From: Sphingopyxis sp. H115
GTDB lineage: Bacteria; Pseudomonadota; Alphaproteobacteria; Sphingomonadales; Sphingomonadaceae
Reading direction: 5' to 3'
DNA length: 64,000 bases
Assembly (NCBI RefSeq): GCF_001468465.1
Contig: NZ_LNSA01000003.1
Span: 124,001-188,000 of the forward strand
A program made the translations under genes and the position numbers. Shown here piece by piece: positions 35,563 through 48,655 of this stretch. Below the pieces are notes generated by a model, which ran no database searches, had not been told where the DNA came from, and was given only the letters and a program-made list of their open reading frames with translations. Within the stretch, counting starts at the first letter, position 1. The number at the start of each line of letters is the position of its first letter.

Positions 35563-36672
35563 CTATCCCGCCCCGATCCGTCCGCCCGCGATATGAAAGC
35601 GCGTCACCGGTCCTGGCATGTCGTCGAACAACGCCGCCTCGGTGCCCGTCAGCCAGGCCTGCCCCCCCTGCCCCGCCAGCCGTTCGTAGAGTGCGCCGCG
35701 GCGCAGCGGGTCGAGATGCGCCGCAACCTCGTCGAGCAGCAGCACCGGCCGCTGCCCGCGCAGCCGCGCAACGCAGTCGCTGTGCGCGAGAACGAGCGAT
35801 AGCAGCATCGCCTTCTGTTCACCGGTCGAGCAGCGCGCCGCAGCGCGGCCGGTCGCAGCATGAACCGCCGACAGGTCGTCGCGGTGCGGTCCCGCGGTCG
35901 CGCGCCCGGCGGCGGCGTCGATGCGGCGGCGGCTTGCGAACAGCGATTTCAATACCTCGATCTCGTGCGGCGCGCTCCGCACCTCGCCCTCGCTGTCGAC
36001 GAGCGTCAGCAGCGGGCGAGCAAAGGGTGCGTCGGGCAGCGCAGCAAGTTCGGCCGACAGCGCGGCGAGCATATGCTGGCGCGCCGCATCCATTGCCGCG
36101 CCATGTTCGGCGAGCTGCGCTTCGAGACTCGCGAGCCACCCCGCATCGGCGGCCGGCAGGTCGGCGAGCAATTTGCCGCGCGCGCGCAGCGCCGCTTCAT
36201 AGCGGTTGCTATGCTGCGCATGGCGCGGGTCGAGCGCGAGCACAAGCCGGTCGAGGAAGCGGCGGCGATTGCCCGCCGTCTCGACGAACAGCCGGTCCAT
36301 CGCAGGGGTCAGCCACAATATCGCAAGCCATTCACCCAGCGCAGTCGCCGCCGCCGCGGCGCCATTGATGCGGACGATGCGCCGCCCCGGATACGCAGGC
36401 TCGGTCCCGGTCCCGAGCGCGACCGGCGGCAGGTCCACCCCAGCCTGCACTTCGGCGAACACGGCGAAGCCCCCGCTCGCCCCGTCACGCACCATGTCGG
36501 GGAGCGCCGCGCGGCGCAGTCCGCGCCCCGGCGCGAGCAACGAAATCGCTTCCAATATATTGGTCTTGCCCGCGCCATTGTCGCCGTGGAGCGCCACGAG
36601 CCCCGCTGCGGCGACCATGTCCGCCCCGGCGTGATTGCGAAAATCGGTCAGCGAAAGGCGGGTCAGCGTCAT
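35563..36672 (-). CDS. recF: DNA replication and repair protein RecF
   Basis: SMC-like ATPase that helps load RecA at single-stranded gaps. It has 369 residues. Features: [17 protein letters not shown] at the start, Walker [10 protein letters not shown] (30-38), the ABC-type signature [17 protein letters not shown] and Walker [13 protein letters not shown]. The signature and length identify RecF rather than RecN or SMC. It is not next to dnaN or gyrB here, unlike in many bacteria. It is monocistronic, divergent from the sigma-54/PspC unit. Confidence 0.95.
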   Translation of the reverse strand: MTLTRLSLTDFRNHAGADMVAAAGLVALHGDNGAGKTNILEAISLLAPGRGLRRAALPDMVRDGASGGFAVFAEVQAGVDLPPVALGTGTEPAYPGRRIVRINGAAAAATALGEWLAILWLTPAMDRLFVETAGNRRRFLDRLVLALDPRHAQHSNRYEAALRARGKLLADLPAADAGWLASLEAQLAEHGAAMDAARQHMLAALSAELAALPDAPFARPLLTLVDSEGEVRSAPHEIEVLKSLFASRRRIDAAAGRATAGPHRDDLSAVHAATGRAAARCSTGEQKAMLLSLVLAHSDCVARLRGQRPVLLLDEVAAHLDPLRRGALYERLAGQGGQAWLTGTEAALFDDMPGPVTRFHIAGGRIGAG

Positions 36673-36839
36673 CCTTTTTCGCGCCTACCTCAGCGCCCGC
36701 GGCGACGCCAGCCCGACGCACGCAACGACGAAAGTAATATTTCTCGCCTTTTGGTTTTTTTTGCCATTTTAGCGGATATTTTGCGTTGAAACATTATGTC
36801 GAAAGCGAAAAAACGGCACTTAACAGCCAATGAACGAAA

Positions 36840-36857
36840 TTGGCACGGCCCATGCAT
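36840..36857 (+). promoter_or_regulatory. Sigma-54 promoter upstream of microprotein and PspC gene
   Basis: TTGGCACG (36840-36847), four nucleotides, then ATGCAT. The invariant GG (36842-36843) and GC (36854-36855) are separated by exactly 10 nt, as sigma-54 requires. The -24 box is a perfect match and the -12 box has one mismatch (ATGCA for TTGCA). The start point would be near 36867, about 46 nt before the microprotein ATG. The 165 nt upstream are AT-rich in part and could hold activator sites. Confidence 0.8.
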
Positions 36858-36912
36858 AACTGCTGGCATCCACCGGATGGCCCGGATGGAAGGTTCAAGG
36901 AAGGATATTATC

Positions 36913-37041
36913 ATGGCCCATTTCAACGTTCACGCCGTCAAGAGCTACGCACTCGCCGCTTTCGCATCGCTCTATGCCTCGGTGATGCTGCTCGCGATCG
37001 TCGGTCAGAATGGCGCGCAGGTCGGTTCGCTGGTCGTCTGA
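36913..37041 (+). CDS. Putative 42-residue membrane microprotein
   Basis: Very short gene with strong support: AAGGAAGGA 7 nt before the ATG, a sigma-54 promoter about 50 nt upstream, and an in-frame stop. The product starts MAHFNVHAVKSYA, has one hydrophobic helix (about 12-31, AFASLYASVMLLAIVG) and ends with GSLVV. It has no family I recognise and is too short to be PspB. An upstream in-frame ATG at 36796 is rejected because it lies before the predicted transcription start. It is followed after 61 nt by the PspC-domain gene, so the two are likely co-transcribed. Confidence 0.72.
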   Translation: MAHFNVHAVKSYALAAFASLYASVMLLAIVGQNGAQVGSLVV

Positions 37042-37102
37042 CCGGCGAACCCCAATCGCCCACGATAACGCCGGTCCCCGGGCCGGGATGGAAAGGAAAG
37101 AA

Positions 37103-37282
37103 ATGAAACAGGGTTTTCGCAAGAATCGTCGCGACGGGATGATCTTCGGCGTGTGCGCCGGAATGTCAGACCAGTTCGGTATCGACGTCTTGTGGACGCG
37201 CGTCGGCTTTGTCGCCCTGACGCTTCTGGGCTTCGGCCTGCCTCTGCTGCTGTACCTCGCCGTGGCGATCCTCGCGCCCTAG
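37103..37282 (+). CDS. PspC-domain protein
   Basis: Short 59-residue protein consisting almost entirely of a PspC domain. The N-terminal KQGFRKNRRDGMIFGVCAGMSDQFGIDVLWTRVGF is the family core, and the C-terminal half is a hydrophobic helix (ALTLLGFGLPLLLYLAVAIL). PspC proteins sense inner-membrane stress in phage-shock systems. AAAGGAAAG precedes the ATG. The sigma-54 promoter upstream fits phage-shock control, since the E. coli psp operon also uses sigma-54. No pspA, pspB or pspF is in the window. Confidence 0.9.
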   Translation: MKQGFRKNRRDGMIFGVCAGMSDQFGIDVLWTRVGFVALTLLGFGLPLLLYLAVAILAP

Positions 37283-37345
37283 GACAGCCCGGGCCGGCCG
37301 CCTTACAGGCGCAGTCGCACCGGCCCGCATATTCCCAAGGACCAA

Positions 37346-37378
37346 GGGCTCACCGGTCGGACCGGTGGGCCCCTTTCA
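37346..37378 (+). terminator. Intrinsic terminator after the PspC gene
   Basis: Stem GGGCTCACCGGT (37346-37357) / ACCGGTGGGCCC (37361-37372), 12 bp with one G-T pair and loop CGG, followed by CTTTCATTT. It closes the sigma-54 transcription unit and abuts the stop of the convergent gene. Confidence 0.75.
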
Positions 37379-38077
37379 TTTGGGGCGCACGGTGAAACGG
37401 TACGGAATATACAGGAATACCTCGGTCGCGCTCGCCTGCGCCCAGATCAGCTGCTCGTTCAGCCCCGCGACCTCGACGCCGTAGTCGGGCCCAAAGGCGC
37501 CCGCGGTCTTGAGCGCTTCGGTCGCGACCAGCTTGACGATCTCGGGCCGATACTGGTCGGGGTTGATGATCGTCAGCGTAATGGCGCCGCGCCGTTCGAT
37601 CAGCGCGCGCCCTTCGGCCGGGACGCCCTTGACGAAATTGTCGATCCGCGACTGCGCGCTGCCGACCGATCCGCCCAGCTTGGCCTTTATATAGACCGCA
37701 ATCTCGCTGGTGTCGGGCCGTCCGCCGTTCCGAAAGGCGAGGTCGCGGTAATTGGCGAGCGTCACCTTGGTCAGCTCGAATTCGCCAGTGACCAGTTCGA
37801 CCCCAGCGGCATCGGCGCGGCGGATCGCGCTTTCGATCATCGCATGGATCTCGCGCTTTCGGACATCGGAGTCGCGCGAATCCGAGGTGAATTTGACCGG
37901 CTGGATGGCGCTGTCGGCGGGACGCCGCAAGCCAACGACGGTCTGTTCGTCGGAGAGATAATCGGCCGAGGCTCGCTGCCCCGTCACGACCACTTCCCCC
38001 GTGATATTGCTATTGTCCTGCGCCGCCGCAGGCACCCCCGCTGCGACCATCGCTGCCGCGATCATACCGATACGCAC
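37376..38077 (-). CDS. Secreted protein with an N-terminal TonB-box-like motif, no barrel
   Basis: Family not recognised with confidence. It has 233 residues with a signal peptide (about 1-19, ending AAAQ). Directly after it comes EVVVTGQRAS, the sequence that usually opens the plug of sphingomonad TonB-dependent receptors. The rest (about 45-233) is a soluble alpha/beta domain with IHAMIESAIRRADAAGVELVTG, AITLTIINPDQYRPEIVKLVATEALKTAGAFG and a C-terminal LYIPYRFTVRPK. That domain might be SIMPL-like, judged by eye. The start is GTG at 38077, 6 nt after AAGGAG; earlier ATGs in frame lack such a site. Confidence 0.75.
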   Translation of the reverse strand: MRIGMIAAAMVAAGVPAAAQDNSNITGEVVVTGQRASADYLSDEQTVVGLRRPADSAIQPVKFTSDSRDSDVRKREIHAMIESAIRRADAAGVELVTGEFELTKVTLANYRDLAFRNGGRPDTSEIAVYIKAKLGGSVGSAQSRIDNFVKGVPAEGRALIERRGAITLTIINPDQYRPEIVKLVATEALKTAGAFGPDYGVEVAGLNEQLIWAQASATEVFLYIPYRFTVRPK

Positions 38078-38124
38078 CGCCCTCTCCTTCCCCATGGAAC
38101 GTGCCATGCTATCAGCTTGGCCCC

Positions 38125-38160
38125 AAAGAAAAAGCCCCGCCGGATCGCTCCGGCGGGGCT
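38125..38160 (-). terminator. Intrinsic terminator of rpoBC
   Basis: On the minus strand, AGCCCCGCCGGA / TCCGGCGGGGCT form a perfect 12-bp stem (38133-38160) with a 4-nt loop, followed by TTTTTCTTT. It lies about 30 nt after the rpoC stop and is the best terminator in the window. Confidence 0.92.
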
Positions 38161-38191
38161 CATCTCTGTTAGGCTTTGAAAGCCGAGGAGC

Positions 38192-42475
<4,284 letters not shown>

Positions 42476-42491
42476 ATTCTAGCTCCATCTT

Positions 42492-42516
42492 CCCCTCTCG
42501 CTTGGCGCGAGAGGGG
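42492..42516. other. Hairpin between rpoB and rpoC
   Basis: Perfect 10-bp inverted repeat CCCCTCTCGC (42492-42501) / GCGAGAGGGG (42507-42516) with a 5-nt loop, in the 53-nt rpoB-rpoC gap. There is no T-run on the transcribed strand, so it is not a standard terminator. It may be an RNA-processing or stability element. Confidence 0.6.
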
Positions 42517-42528
42517 TGAGGAAAAATC

Positions 42529-45500
42529 TTATTCGGCGGCTTCGGGAAGGGCTTCCGGACCTTCGTCATCATCTTCGTCTGCATAGGACGAAAGCTCGAC
42601 GTTGAGGCCCAGCGAGCGCATTTCCTTGACGAGCACGTTGAAGCTTTCGGGAATGCCGGCCTCGAAGGTATCGTCGCCCTTGACGATCGCTTCGTAAACC
42701 TTGGTGCGGCCGATCACGTCGTCCGACTTCACCGTCAGCATTTCCTGCAGCGTGTACGCCGCGCCATAGGCCTGGAGCGCCCAGACCTCCATTTCACCGA
42801 AGCGCTGGCCACCGAACTGCGCCTTACCGCCCAGCGGCTGCTGGGTGACGAGGCTGTACGGACCGATCGACCGCGCGTGGATCTTGTCGTCGACCAGGTG
42901 ATGGAGTTTGAGGATATACATATATCCCACCGTCACCTTGCGATCGAAACGGTCGCCGGTGCGGCCGTCGTACAGATCGACCTGACCCGACCGGTCGAGC
43001 CCGGCGCGTTCCAGCATCGTCGAGACATCGCCTTCGCGCGCGCCGTCGAACACCGGCGTCGCGAAGGGCACGCCAACCGACAGATTTCCGGCGAGTTCGA
43101 CGACCTCGTCGGTCGTCCGCGCCTTGATCTCGTCGGCATATTCGTCGCCATAGGCCTGCAGCAGCGCCTCGCGCACCGCTTCGGGCGGAGCGCCCGCTTC
43201 GGGGTCGGGGTTCGCCATGCGCCAATCCTCGAGCGCTGCGGTGATCTGGCGGCCGAAACCGCGCGATGCCCAACCGAGGTGCGTTTCGAGGATCTGCCCG
43301 ACGTTCATGCGCGACGGCACGCCGAGCGGGTTGAGCACGAAGTCGACATGCGTCCCGTCTTCGAGGAACGGCATGTCCTCGATCGGCAGGATGCGGCTGA
43401 TGATGCCCTTGTTGCCGTGGCGGCCGGCCATCTTGTCGCCCGACTGAAGCTTGCGCTTTACCGCGACAAAGACCTTGACCATCTTGAGCACGCCCGGCGC
43501 GAGTTCGTCGCCGCGCTGCAGCTTTTCGACGCGATCTTCGTATTTCGCGCTGATCCGCTTGATCGCATCGTCATACTGCGCCTTGATCGCTTCGAGGGCG
43601 GCTTGGGCATTGTCTTCGACAACCGCCAGCTTCCACCAATCAGCACGGTCGAGGTCGACGAGCATCTCTTCGGTGACGACATCGCCCTTCTTCAGGCCCT
43701 TCGGCACTGCGCTGGTCGCCTGACCGATGAGCAGTTCCTTGAGGCTGGAGAAGGTTGCGCGGTTGAGGATCGCGCGTTCGTCGTCGGCATCCTGTTTCAG
43801 GCGCTCGATTTCTTCGCGTTCGATCGCAATCGCGCGTTCGTCCTTGTCGATACCGTGACGGTTGAAGACGCGGACTTCGACGACCGTGCCCGACACGCCC
43901 GGCGGCAGGCGGAGCGAGGTGTCGCGCACGTCGCTGGCCTTTTCGCCGAAGATCGCGCGCAGCAGCTTTTCTTCCGGCGTCATCGGCGATTCACCCTTGG
44001 GGGTGATCTTGCCGGCCAGAATGTCGCCCGGGCCGACTTCGGCGCCGATGTAGACGATGCCCGCTTCGTCGAGGTTGCGGAGCGCTTCCTCGCCGACATT
44101 CGGGATGTCGCGCGTGATGTCTTCCGGCCCAAGGCGCGTGTCGCGCGCGGTGACTTCGAATTCCTCGATGTGGATCGAGGTGAAGACGTCGTCCTTCACG
44201 ATGCGTTCGGAAATGAGGATCGAGTCCTCATAGTTGTAGCCATTCCACGGCATGAACGCGACAAGCACATTCTTGCCGAGCGCCAGTTCGCCGAGTTCGG
44301 TCGAGGGGCCGTCGGCGATGATGTCGCCGGCGCGGACGACTTCGCCCACCTTCACCAGCGGGCGCTGGTTGATGCAGGTGTTCTGGTTCGAACGCTGGAA
44401 CTTCTGCAGGCGATAGATGTCGACACCCGACTTGCCGGGTTCAACCATGTCGGTCGCACGGATAACGATACGCGTCGCGTCGACCTGGTCGATCACACCG
44501 CCGCGGCGCGCCGCGATGGCGGCACCCGAATCGCGTGCAACGGTTTCTTCCATGCCCGTGCCGACGACCGGCGCCTCGGCGCGGAGCAGCGGCACAGCCT
44601 GACGCTGCATGTTCGAACCCATTAGCGCGCGGTTGGCGTCATCGTTTTCGAGGAACGGGATCAGCGATGCCGCGACCGAAACCAGCTGTTTCGGCGACAC
44701 GTCCATCAGCGTGATCTGGTCGCGCGGCGCCATGAGGAATTCGCCGGCTTCGCGCGCCGAGATCAGCTCGTCGATGAAGCTGCCGTCGGGGTTGAGGTCG
44801 GCGTTCGCCTGCGCAACCGTGTGCTTCGACTCTTCCATCGCCGACAGATAGACGACTTCGTTCGTGACCTTGCCGTCGACGATGCGGCGGTAGGGGGTCT
44901 CGATGAAGCCGTATTTATTGACGCGCGCAAAGGTCGCGAGGCTGTTGATCAGACCGATGTTCGGGCCTTCGGGCGTTTCGATCGGGCAGATGCGGCCATA
45001 GTGGGTCGGGTGAACGTCGCGGACCTCGAAGCCCGCGCGCTCGCGCGTCAGACCACCCGGCCCGAGCGCCGAAACGCGGCGCTTGTGCGTCACTTCGGAC
45101 AGCGGGTTGGTCTGATCCATGAACTGCGAAAGCTGCGACGAACCGAAAAATTCGCGCACCGCGGCAACCGCCGGCTTCGCGTTGATCAGGTCGTTCGGCA
45201 TCACCGTCGAGACGTCGACCGAGCTCATGCGCTCCTTCACCGCGCGTTCCATGCGCAGCAGGCCGACGCGATACTGGTTCTCGAGCAGCTCGCCAACCGA
45301 ACGGACACGGCGGTTGCCGAGGTTGTCGATATCGTCGATTTCGCCCTTGCCGTCCTTCAGGTTCACCAGCTCCTTGACCACGGCGAGGATGTCCTCGCTG
45401 CGCAGCGTCGTCACCGTGTCCTCGGCGTCGAGGCCAAGGCGCATGTTGAGCTTGACGCGGCCCACGGCCGACAGGTCGTAGCGTTCGGCGTCGAAGAACA

Positions 45501-46707
45501 GCCCGCCGAACAGCGCTTCGGCGGTTTCGCGCGTCGGCGGTTCGCCGGGGCGCATGACGCGATAGATGTCGCTCAATGCCTGGTCGCGGTCCTCGGCCTT
45601 GTCAGCCTTCAGCGTGTTGCGGATCCAGGGGCCGGTGTTGTTGTGATCGATGTCGAGCAGCACGAGCTTGTCGATGCCCGCGGCGTCGAGCTTTTCGAGA
45701 TTGTCGGCGCTCACTTCGTCGCCGGCCTCGATATAGATCTCGCCGGTCGCTTCGTTGATCAGGTCATAGGCGCTGTAGCGGCCGAAGATTTCCTCGGTCG
45801 GGATCAGCAGCGTGTCGAGACCATCCTTCGCGGCCTTGTTGGCAAGGCGCGGACTGATCTTGTGACCGGCGGCGAAAACGACTTCGCCGGTCTTGGCATC
45901 CACCACATCGAAAGCGGGCTTCGAACCGCGCCAGTTTTCGACCTGGAACGGCACGCGCCAGCCATTCTCGGCGCGCTCGAAGACGAGGCGGTCATAGAAG
46001 GTGTTGAGAATTTCCTCGCCCGACATGCCCAGCGCATAGAGCAGGCTGGTGACCGGCAGCTTGCGCTTGCGGTCGATACGGACGTTGACGATGTCCTTGG
46101 CGTCGAATTCGAAATCGAGCCACGAACCGCGATAGGGGATCACGCGCGCGGCAAACAGGAACTTGCCCGACGAGTGGGTCTTGCCGCGGTCATGGTCGAA
46201 CAGCACACCCGGCGAACGGTGCATCTGCGACACGATGACGCGCTCGGTGCCGTTGACGAAGAAGGTGCCATTCTCGGTCATGAGCGGCATGTCGCCCATG
46301 TAGACGTCCTGCTCCTTGATATCGAGGACCGAGCGGGTGTCGGTTTCGCTGTCGACCTCAAAGACGATCAAGCGCAGCGTGACCTTCATCGGAGCTGCAT
46401 AGGTAATGCCGCGCTGACGGCATTCCTCGACATCGTACTTGGGATCTTCGAGTTCGTAGTGGACGAAGTCGAGCTCGGCGGTGCCGGCGAAGTCGCGAAT
46501 CGGGAACACGCTGCGCAGCGTTTTTTCGAGACCCGAAACATAACCGATCGACGGATCCGAGCGCAGGAACTGCTCATAGGATTCGCGCTGCACCTCGATG
46601 AGGTTGGGCATGTCCACCGCTTCGTGGATATTGCCGAACAGCTTACGGATTCGCTTGCTTGCGGTTGCTTCGAGGGCCTTGCCCACCGACTTCGCCTTGG
46701 TCGCCAT
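42529..46707 (-). CDS. rpoB: RNA polymerase beta subunit
   Basis: Forms the catalytic channel with beta-prime, 1392 residues. The rifampicin-pocket segment is recognisable as [34 protein letters not shown], followed by [25 protein letters not shown]. The C-terminal [25 protein letters not shown] is typical. The rifampicin-pocket residues look like the usual sensitive form. It begins the rpoB-rpoC unit. The gene before it on this strand is DUF4197, not rplL. Confidence 0.99.
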   Translation of the reverse strand: MATKAKSVGKALEATASKRIRKLFGNIHEAVDMPNLIEVQRESYEQFLRSDPSIGYVSGLEKTLRSVFPIRDFAGTAELDFVHYELEDPKYDVEECRQRGITYAAPMKVTLRLIVFEVDSETDTRSVLDIKEQDVYMGDMPLMTENGTFFVNGTERVIVSQMHRSPGVLFDHDRGKTHSSGKFLFAARVIPYRGSWLDFEFDAKDIVNVRIDRKRKLPVTSLLYALGMSGEEILNTFYDRLVFERAENGWRVPFQVENWRGSKPAFDVVDAKTGEVVFAAGHKISPRLANKAAKDGLDTLLIPTEEIFGRYSAYDLINEATGEIYIEAGDEVSADNLEKLDAAGIDKLVLLDIDHNNTGPWIRNTLKADKAEDRDQALSDIYRVMRPGEPPTRETAEALFGGLFFDAERYDLSAVGRVKLNMRLGLDAEDTVTTLRSEDILAVVKELVNLKDGKGEIDDIDNLGNRRVRSVGELLENQYRVGLLRMERAVKERMSSVDVSTVMPNDLINAKPAVAAVREFFGSSQLSQFMDQTNPLSEVTHKRRVSALGPGGLTRERAGFEVRDVHPTHYGRICPIETPEGPNIGLINSLATFARVNKYGFIETPYRRIVDGKVTNEVVYLSAMEESKHTVAQANADLNPDGSFIDELISAREAGEFLMAPRDQITLMDVSPKQLVSVAASLIPFLENDDANRALMGSNMQRQAVPLLRAEAPVVGTGMEETVARDSGAAIAARRGGVIDQVDATRIVIRATDMVEPGKSGVDIYRLQKFQRSNQNTCINQRPLVKVGEVVRAGDIIADGPSTELGELALGKNVLVAFMPWNGYNYEDSILISERIVKDDVFTSIHIEEFEVTARDTRLGPEDITRDIPNVGEEALRNLDEAGIVYIGAEVGPGDILAGKITPKGESPMTPEEKLLRAIFGEKASDVRDTSLRLPPGVSGTVVEVRVFNRHGIDKDERAIAIEREEIERLKQDADDERAILNRATFSSLKELLIGQATSAVPKGLKKGDVVTEEMLVDLDRADWWKLAVVEDNAQAALEAIKAQYDDAIKRISAKYEDRVEKLQRGDELAPGVLKMVKVFVAVKRKLQSGDKMAGRHGNKGIISRILPIEDMPFLEDGTHVDFVLNPLGVPSRMNVGQILETHLGWASRGFGRQITAALEDWRMANPDPEAGAPPEAVREALLQAYGDEYADEIKARTTDEVVELAGNLSVGVPFATPVFDGAREGDVSTMLERAGLDRSGQVDLYDGRTGDRFDRKVTVGYMYILKLHHLVDDKIHARSIGPYSLVTQQPLGGKAQFGGQRFGEMEVWALQAYGAAYTLQEMLTVKSDDVIGRTKVYEAIVKGDDTFEAGIPESFNVLVKEMRSLGLNVELSSYADEDDDEGPEALPEAAE

Positions 46708-46886
46708 AAGTGATTGTCTCGCCTTGATAAAATAGCTTGCGAGCGCAGGAGAGACGCAAAAAGGCCGCGAGCAACCGTTGCCGGTTTACCGCAGCTTTCT
46801 TGACGCATCTCGAAATCCCGAAAGCCCTATCCGTACAGCCTGCCGCGCAAAGTCAGGCTCTATCTCGGACGATCGGGTATGTCGGC

Positions 46887-46915
46887 CATATAGGATCGGG
46901 GGTGCCGGGTGTCAA
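46887..46915 (-). promoter_or_regulatory. Sigma-70-type promoter of rpoBC
   Basis: On the minus strand: TTGACA (46915-46910, perfect), a 17-nt spacer, and TATATG (46892-46887). It is the best housekeeping promoter in the window. The transcription start would be near 46880, leaving an untranslated leader of about 170 nt before rpoB. Confidence 0.8.
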
Positions 46916-46972
46916 CGGGAGCACGGCGGATTGAGGGACGAATATCGGCTTTGGATTGGGGAGCTGCCCTTT

Positions 46973-47057
46973 GTGATCCCCGGCGAAAGCCCGGGCCCAT
47001 ACAGCAACCTGATACGTTCGTGTCGGAACTCGGCGCCGCGGCTTTCGCCGGGATGCA
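46973..47057. repeat. REP-like inverted pair, copy 3
   Basis: GATCCCCGGCGAAAGCCCGGG and, about 50 nt on, CGGCTTTCGCCGGGAT face each other. The inner part has CAGCAACCT, as in copy 2. It lies between the DUF4197 stop and the rpoB promoter. Confidence 0.78.
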
Positions 47058-47091
47058 CAATCTCCATAGGCCACAACCGGCGGCCACCCTC

Positions 47092-47760
47092 CTAAAACAC
47101 GCCCTTCAACAACGCCGCCGGATTTCGCCGCAACGTGGCCTCTTCGCTCGCCATATAATGGAAAATGCCTTTCAGTGCCTGCTGCGTCACCGACCGCGTC
47201 AACCCGTCGCGCGACAACCCGGCCGAGACCATCAGCTGGTTGCCCTGCGACAGCTGGTCGAGCTGGCGATAGGCGCCGACGCTTTCGAGCGCCGATCCGA
47301 CGAGCGGCGACACCTTGCCGAACAGCACGTCGCCCGCGCTCCGTTCGAGGTAACGCGTCGCGCCGTCATTCTTTGACACCAGCCCCGGCGCATCCGTCCA
47401 GCGCAGATTGTCGATCGCAGCACGAAACACCGGCTTCGCCTCGCCCGCCGCCTTGCCGCCGGCATCGTTCAGGCTCTTGGTCAAATTGGTAGTGAGCCCC
47501 AGCTTGTCGCCCATGCCGAACAATTTGGACGCCAGCTTGCCACCTGCGCCCGGCAACAGGATGCGCACCGCCGTATCGCGGTAGAAGGCGCCCGGTTCGG
47601 CCAGTTTGTCGAGCGCGCCGTCGGACGCGCCCGCGATCAGCCCCTTCACCCCGCTTTTCGGAAGCTTCGCCATCGCCCAGGGGGCATGGGCCAGCGCCAA
47701 CATTCCCGCCACCCCCGCCAGCAGCATCCGCCGCGCCATCATGTCGTCGTCCGATTTCAT
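47092..47760 (-). CDS. DUF4197 secreted protein
   Basis: Predicted exported protein of 222 residues, function unknown. The twin-arginine-like or Sec signal (MMARRMLLAGVAGMLALAHAPWAMA) is followed by the DUF4197 domain: KGLIAGASDGALDKLAEPGAFYRDTAVRILLPG, LTKSLNDAGGKAAGEAKPVFRAAIDNLRWTDA and GDVLFGKVSPLVGSALESVGAYRQLDQL. The first ATG at 47760 is preceded by GGGAG; an ATG six codons later would shorten the leader. It is divergent from the DUF2975 cassette. Confidence 0.87.
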   Translation of the reverse strand: MKSDDDMMARRMLLAGVAGMLALAHAPWAMAKLPKSGVKGLIAGASDGALDKLAEPGAFYRDTAVRILLPGAGGKLASKLFGMGDKLGLTTNLTKSLNDAGGKAAGEAKPVFRAAIDNLRWTDAPGLVSKNDGATRYLERSAGDVLFGKVSPLVGSALESVGAYRQLDQLSQGNQLMVSAGLSRDGLTRSVTQQALKGIFHYMASEEATLRRNPAALLKGVF

Positions 47761-47885
47761 GGCACATCTCCCACTGGCTTGCGATCCGGCCAGCCTAGCA
47801 ACAAAGGTCCCCGCCCCCAAGCGAAAGCGCGATCTCCGCGGGCGCGGCGCGGATGTCGCGATTTACCGTATTGCAATATATAATT

Positions 47886-47920
47886 TATCGATTATCGATA
47901 TATCTTATATCGAATATCGG
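47886..47920 (+). promoter_or_regulatory. Tandem TATCGA repeats, candidate operator of the DUF2975-HTH cassette
   Basis: TATCGA occurs at 47886, 47893 and 47908, and TATCGG at 47915. The pattern is two pairs, each pair 7 nt apart, with the pairs offset by exactly 22 nt (two helical turns). The first pair is also palindromic (ATCGAT-T-ATCGAT). The AT-rich tract is unusual here, and the last repeat runs into the ribosome-binding site of the DUF2975 gene. It is a likely binding site for the HTH protein encoded next. Confidence 0.65.
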
Positions 47921-47930
47921 GAGATTCGCG

Positions 47931-48431
47931 ATGTTGCAGTGGAGCCGGAGGCTGCTTGCGGGGCTGAATATTCTGAACTGGGTGGCCGGGCTGCTGATCC
48001 TCGCGACCTTCGCCTTTGTCGCCTTTGCCGCTCCCGACATGTTGGCGGCGGCGCTCGATGGCAAGATGAAGCACCCCGAAGCCGCGGTGACATGGCTGCA
48101 ATGGGTCCTGGTCATCACCGCGCCGGTCATCCTGCTCGCGCATGTCATCCTGACGCGGCTGATCGCGATGATCGACGATGCGCGTGCAGGCAACCCCTTC
48201 GCCAGCGCGAATGCCGCGCGCCTCCGCCATGTCGCCTGGGCGCTACTCGGCATCCAGCTGCTCGATCTCGCCTTTGGTTTCGTCAGCATCGCGGCGAGCG
48301 AGCGCACGGGCGAATATTTCGGCTGGAGTTTCGGCCTCACCGGCTGGCTCGCCACGCTCATGCTCTTCATCCTCGCGCGTATCTTTGAACGCGGCGCGGC
48401 GATGCGCGAAGAGCTGGAACAGACGATCTGA
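47931..48431 (+). CDS. DUF2975 membrane protein
   Basis: Inner-membrane protein of 166 residues with four predicted helices (about 12-36, 56-78, 100-120 and 130-150) and a charged C-terminus, the DUF2975 layout. These proteins are commonly encoded next to a small Xre-type regulator, as here. ATG at 47931 follows GGGAG at 7 nt. The stop overlaps the HTH gene start by one base (TGATG). Its likely job is to sense a membrane signal and control the HTH partner; the signal is unknown. Confidence 0.85.
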   Translation: MLQWSRRLLAGLNILNWVAGLLILATFAFVAFAAPDMLAAALDGKMKHPEAAVTWLQWVLVITAPVILLAHVILTRLIAMIDDARAGNPFASANAARLRHVAWALLGIQLLDLAFGFVSIAASERTGEYFGWSFGLTGWLATLMLFILARIFERGAAMREELEQTI

Positions 48432-48655
48432 TGGCAATCCGCATCCAGCTCGACGACATGCTGTGGCGGCGGCGCATGACGCTGACCGAACTCAGCGAAC
48501 GCGTCGACATCACCGTCGCCAACCTGTCGGTGCTCAAGACCGGTAAGGCCCGGGCGATCCGCTTCTCGACGCTCGACGCAATCTGCCGCGTTCTCGAATG
48601 CCAGCCCGGCGAACTCATCCTTTTCGATCCCGAAGGCGCCCCCGATGAAGACTGA
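48431..48655 (+). CDS. Xre-family HTH regulator paired with DUF2975
   Basis: Small cytoplasmic DNA-binding protein of 74 residues, almost entirely a helix-turn-helix. Sequence features are IQLDDMLWRRRMTLTELSERVDITVANLSVLKTGKARAIRFSTLDAICRVLECQPGELI, typical of the YozG/YdaS-like Xre branch. The start overlaps the DUF2975 stop, so the two proteins are made together. It probably binds the TATCGA repeats upstream and autoregulates. It overlaps the next gene by 11 nt. Confidence 0.92.
   Translation: MAIRIQLDDMLWRRRMTLTELSERVDITVANLSVLKTGKARAIRFSTLDAICRVLECQPGELILFDPEGAPDED

Larger units (their letters stand above)
46708..47091. other. 384-nt intergenic region: rpoB leader, rpoB promoter and a REP-like element
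   Basis: No gene is seen in this gap. Nearest rpoB is a leader of roughly 170 nt. A housekeeping promoter lies at 46887-46915, and a REP-like pair at 46973-47057 sits close to the DUF4197 stop. No L10-type or other riboswitch is identifiable. Confidence 0.7.

Noticed and set aside
36796..37041. 81-residue version of the microprotein starting at an upstream ATG
   Set aside because: Start lies before the sigma-54 transcription start; the internal ATG at 36913 has the proper ribosome-binding site.
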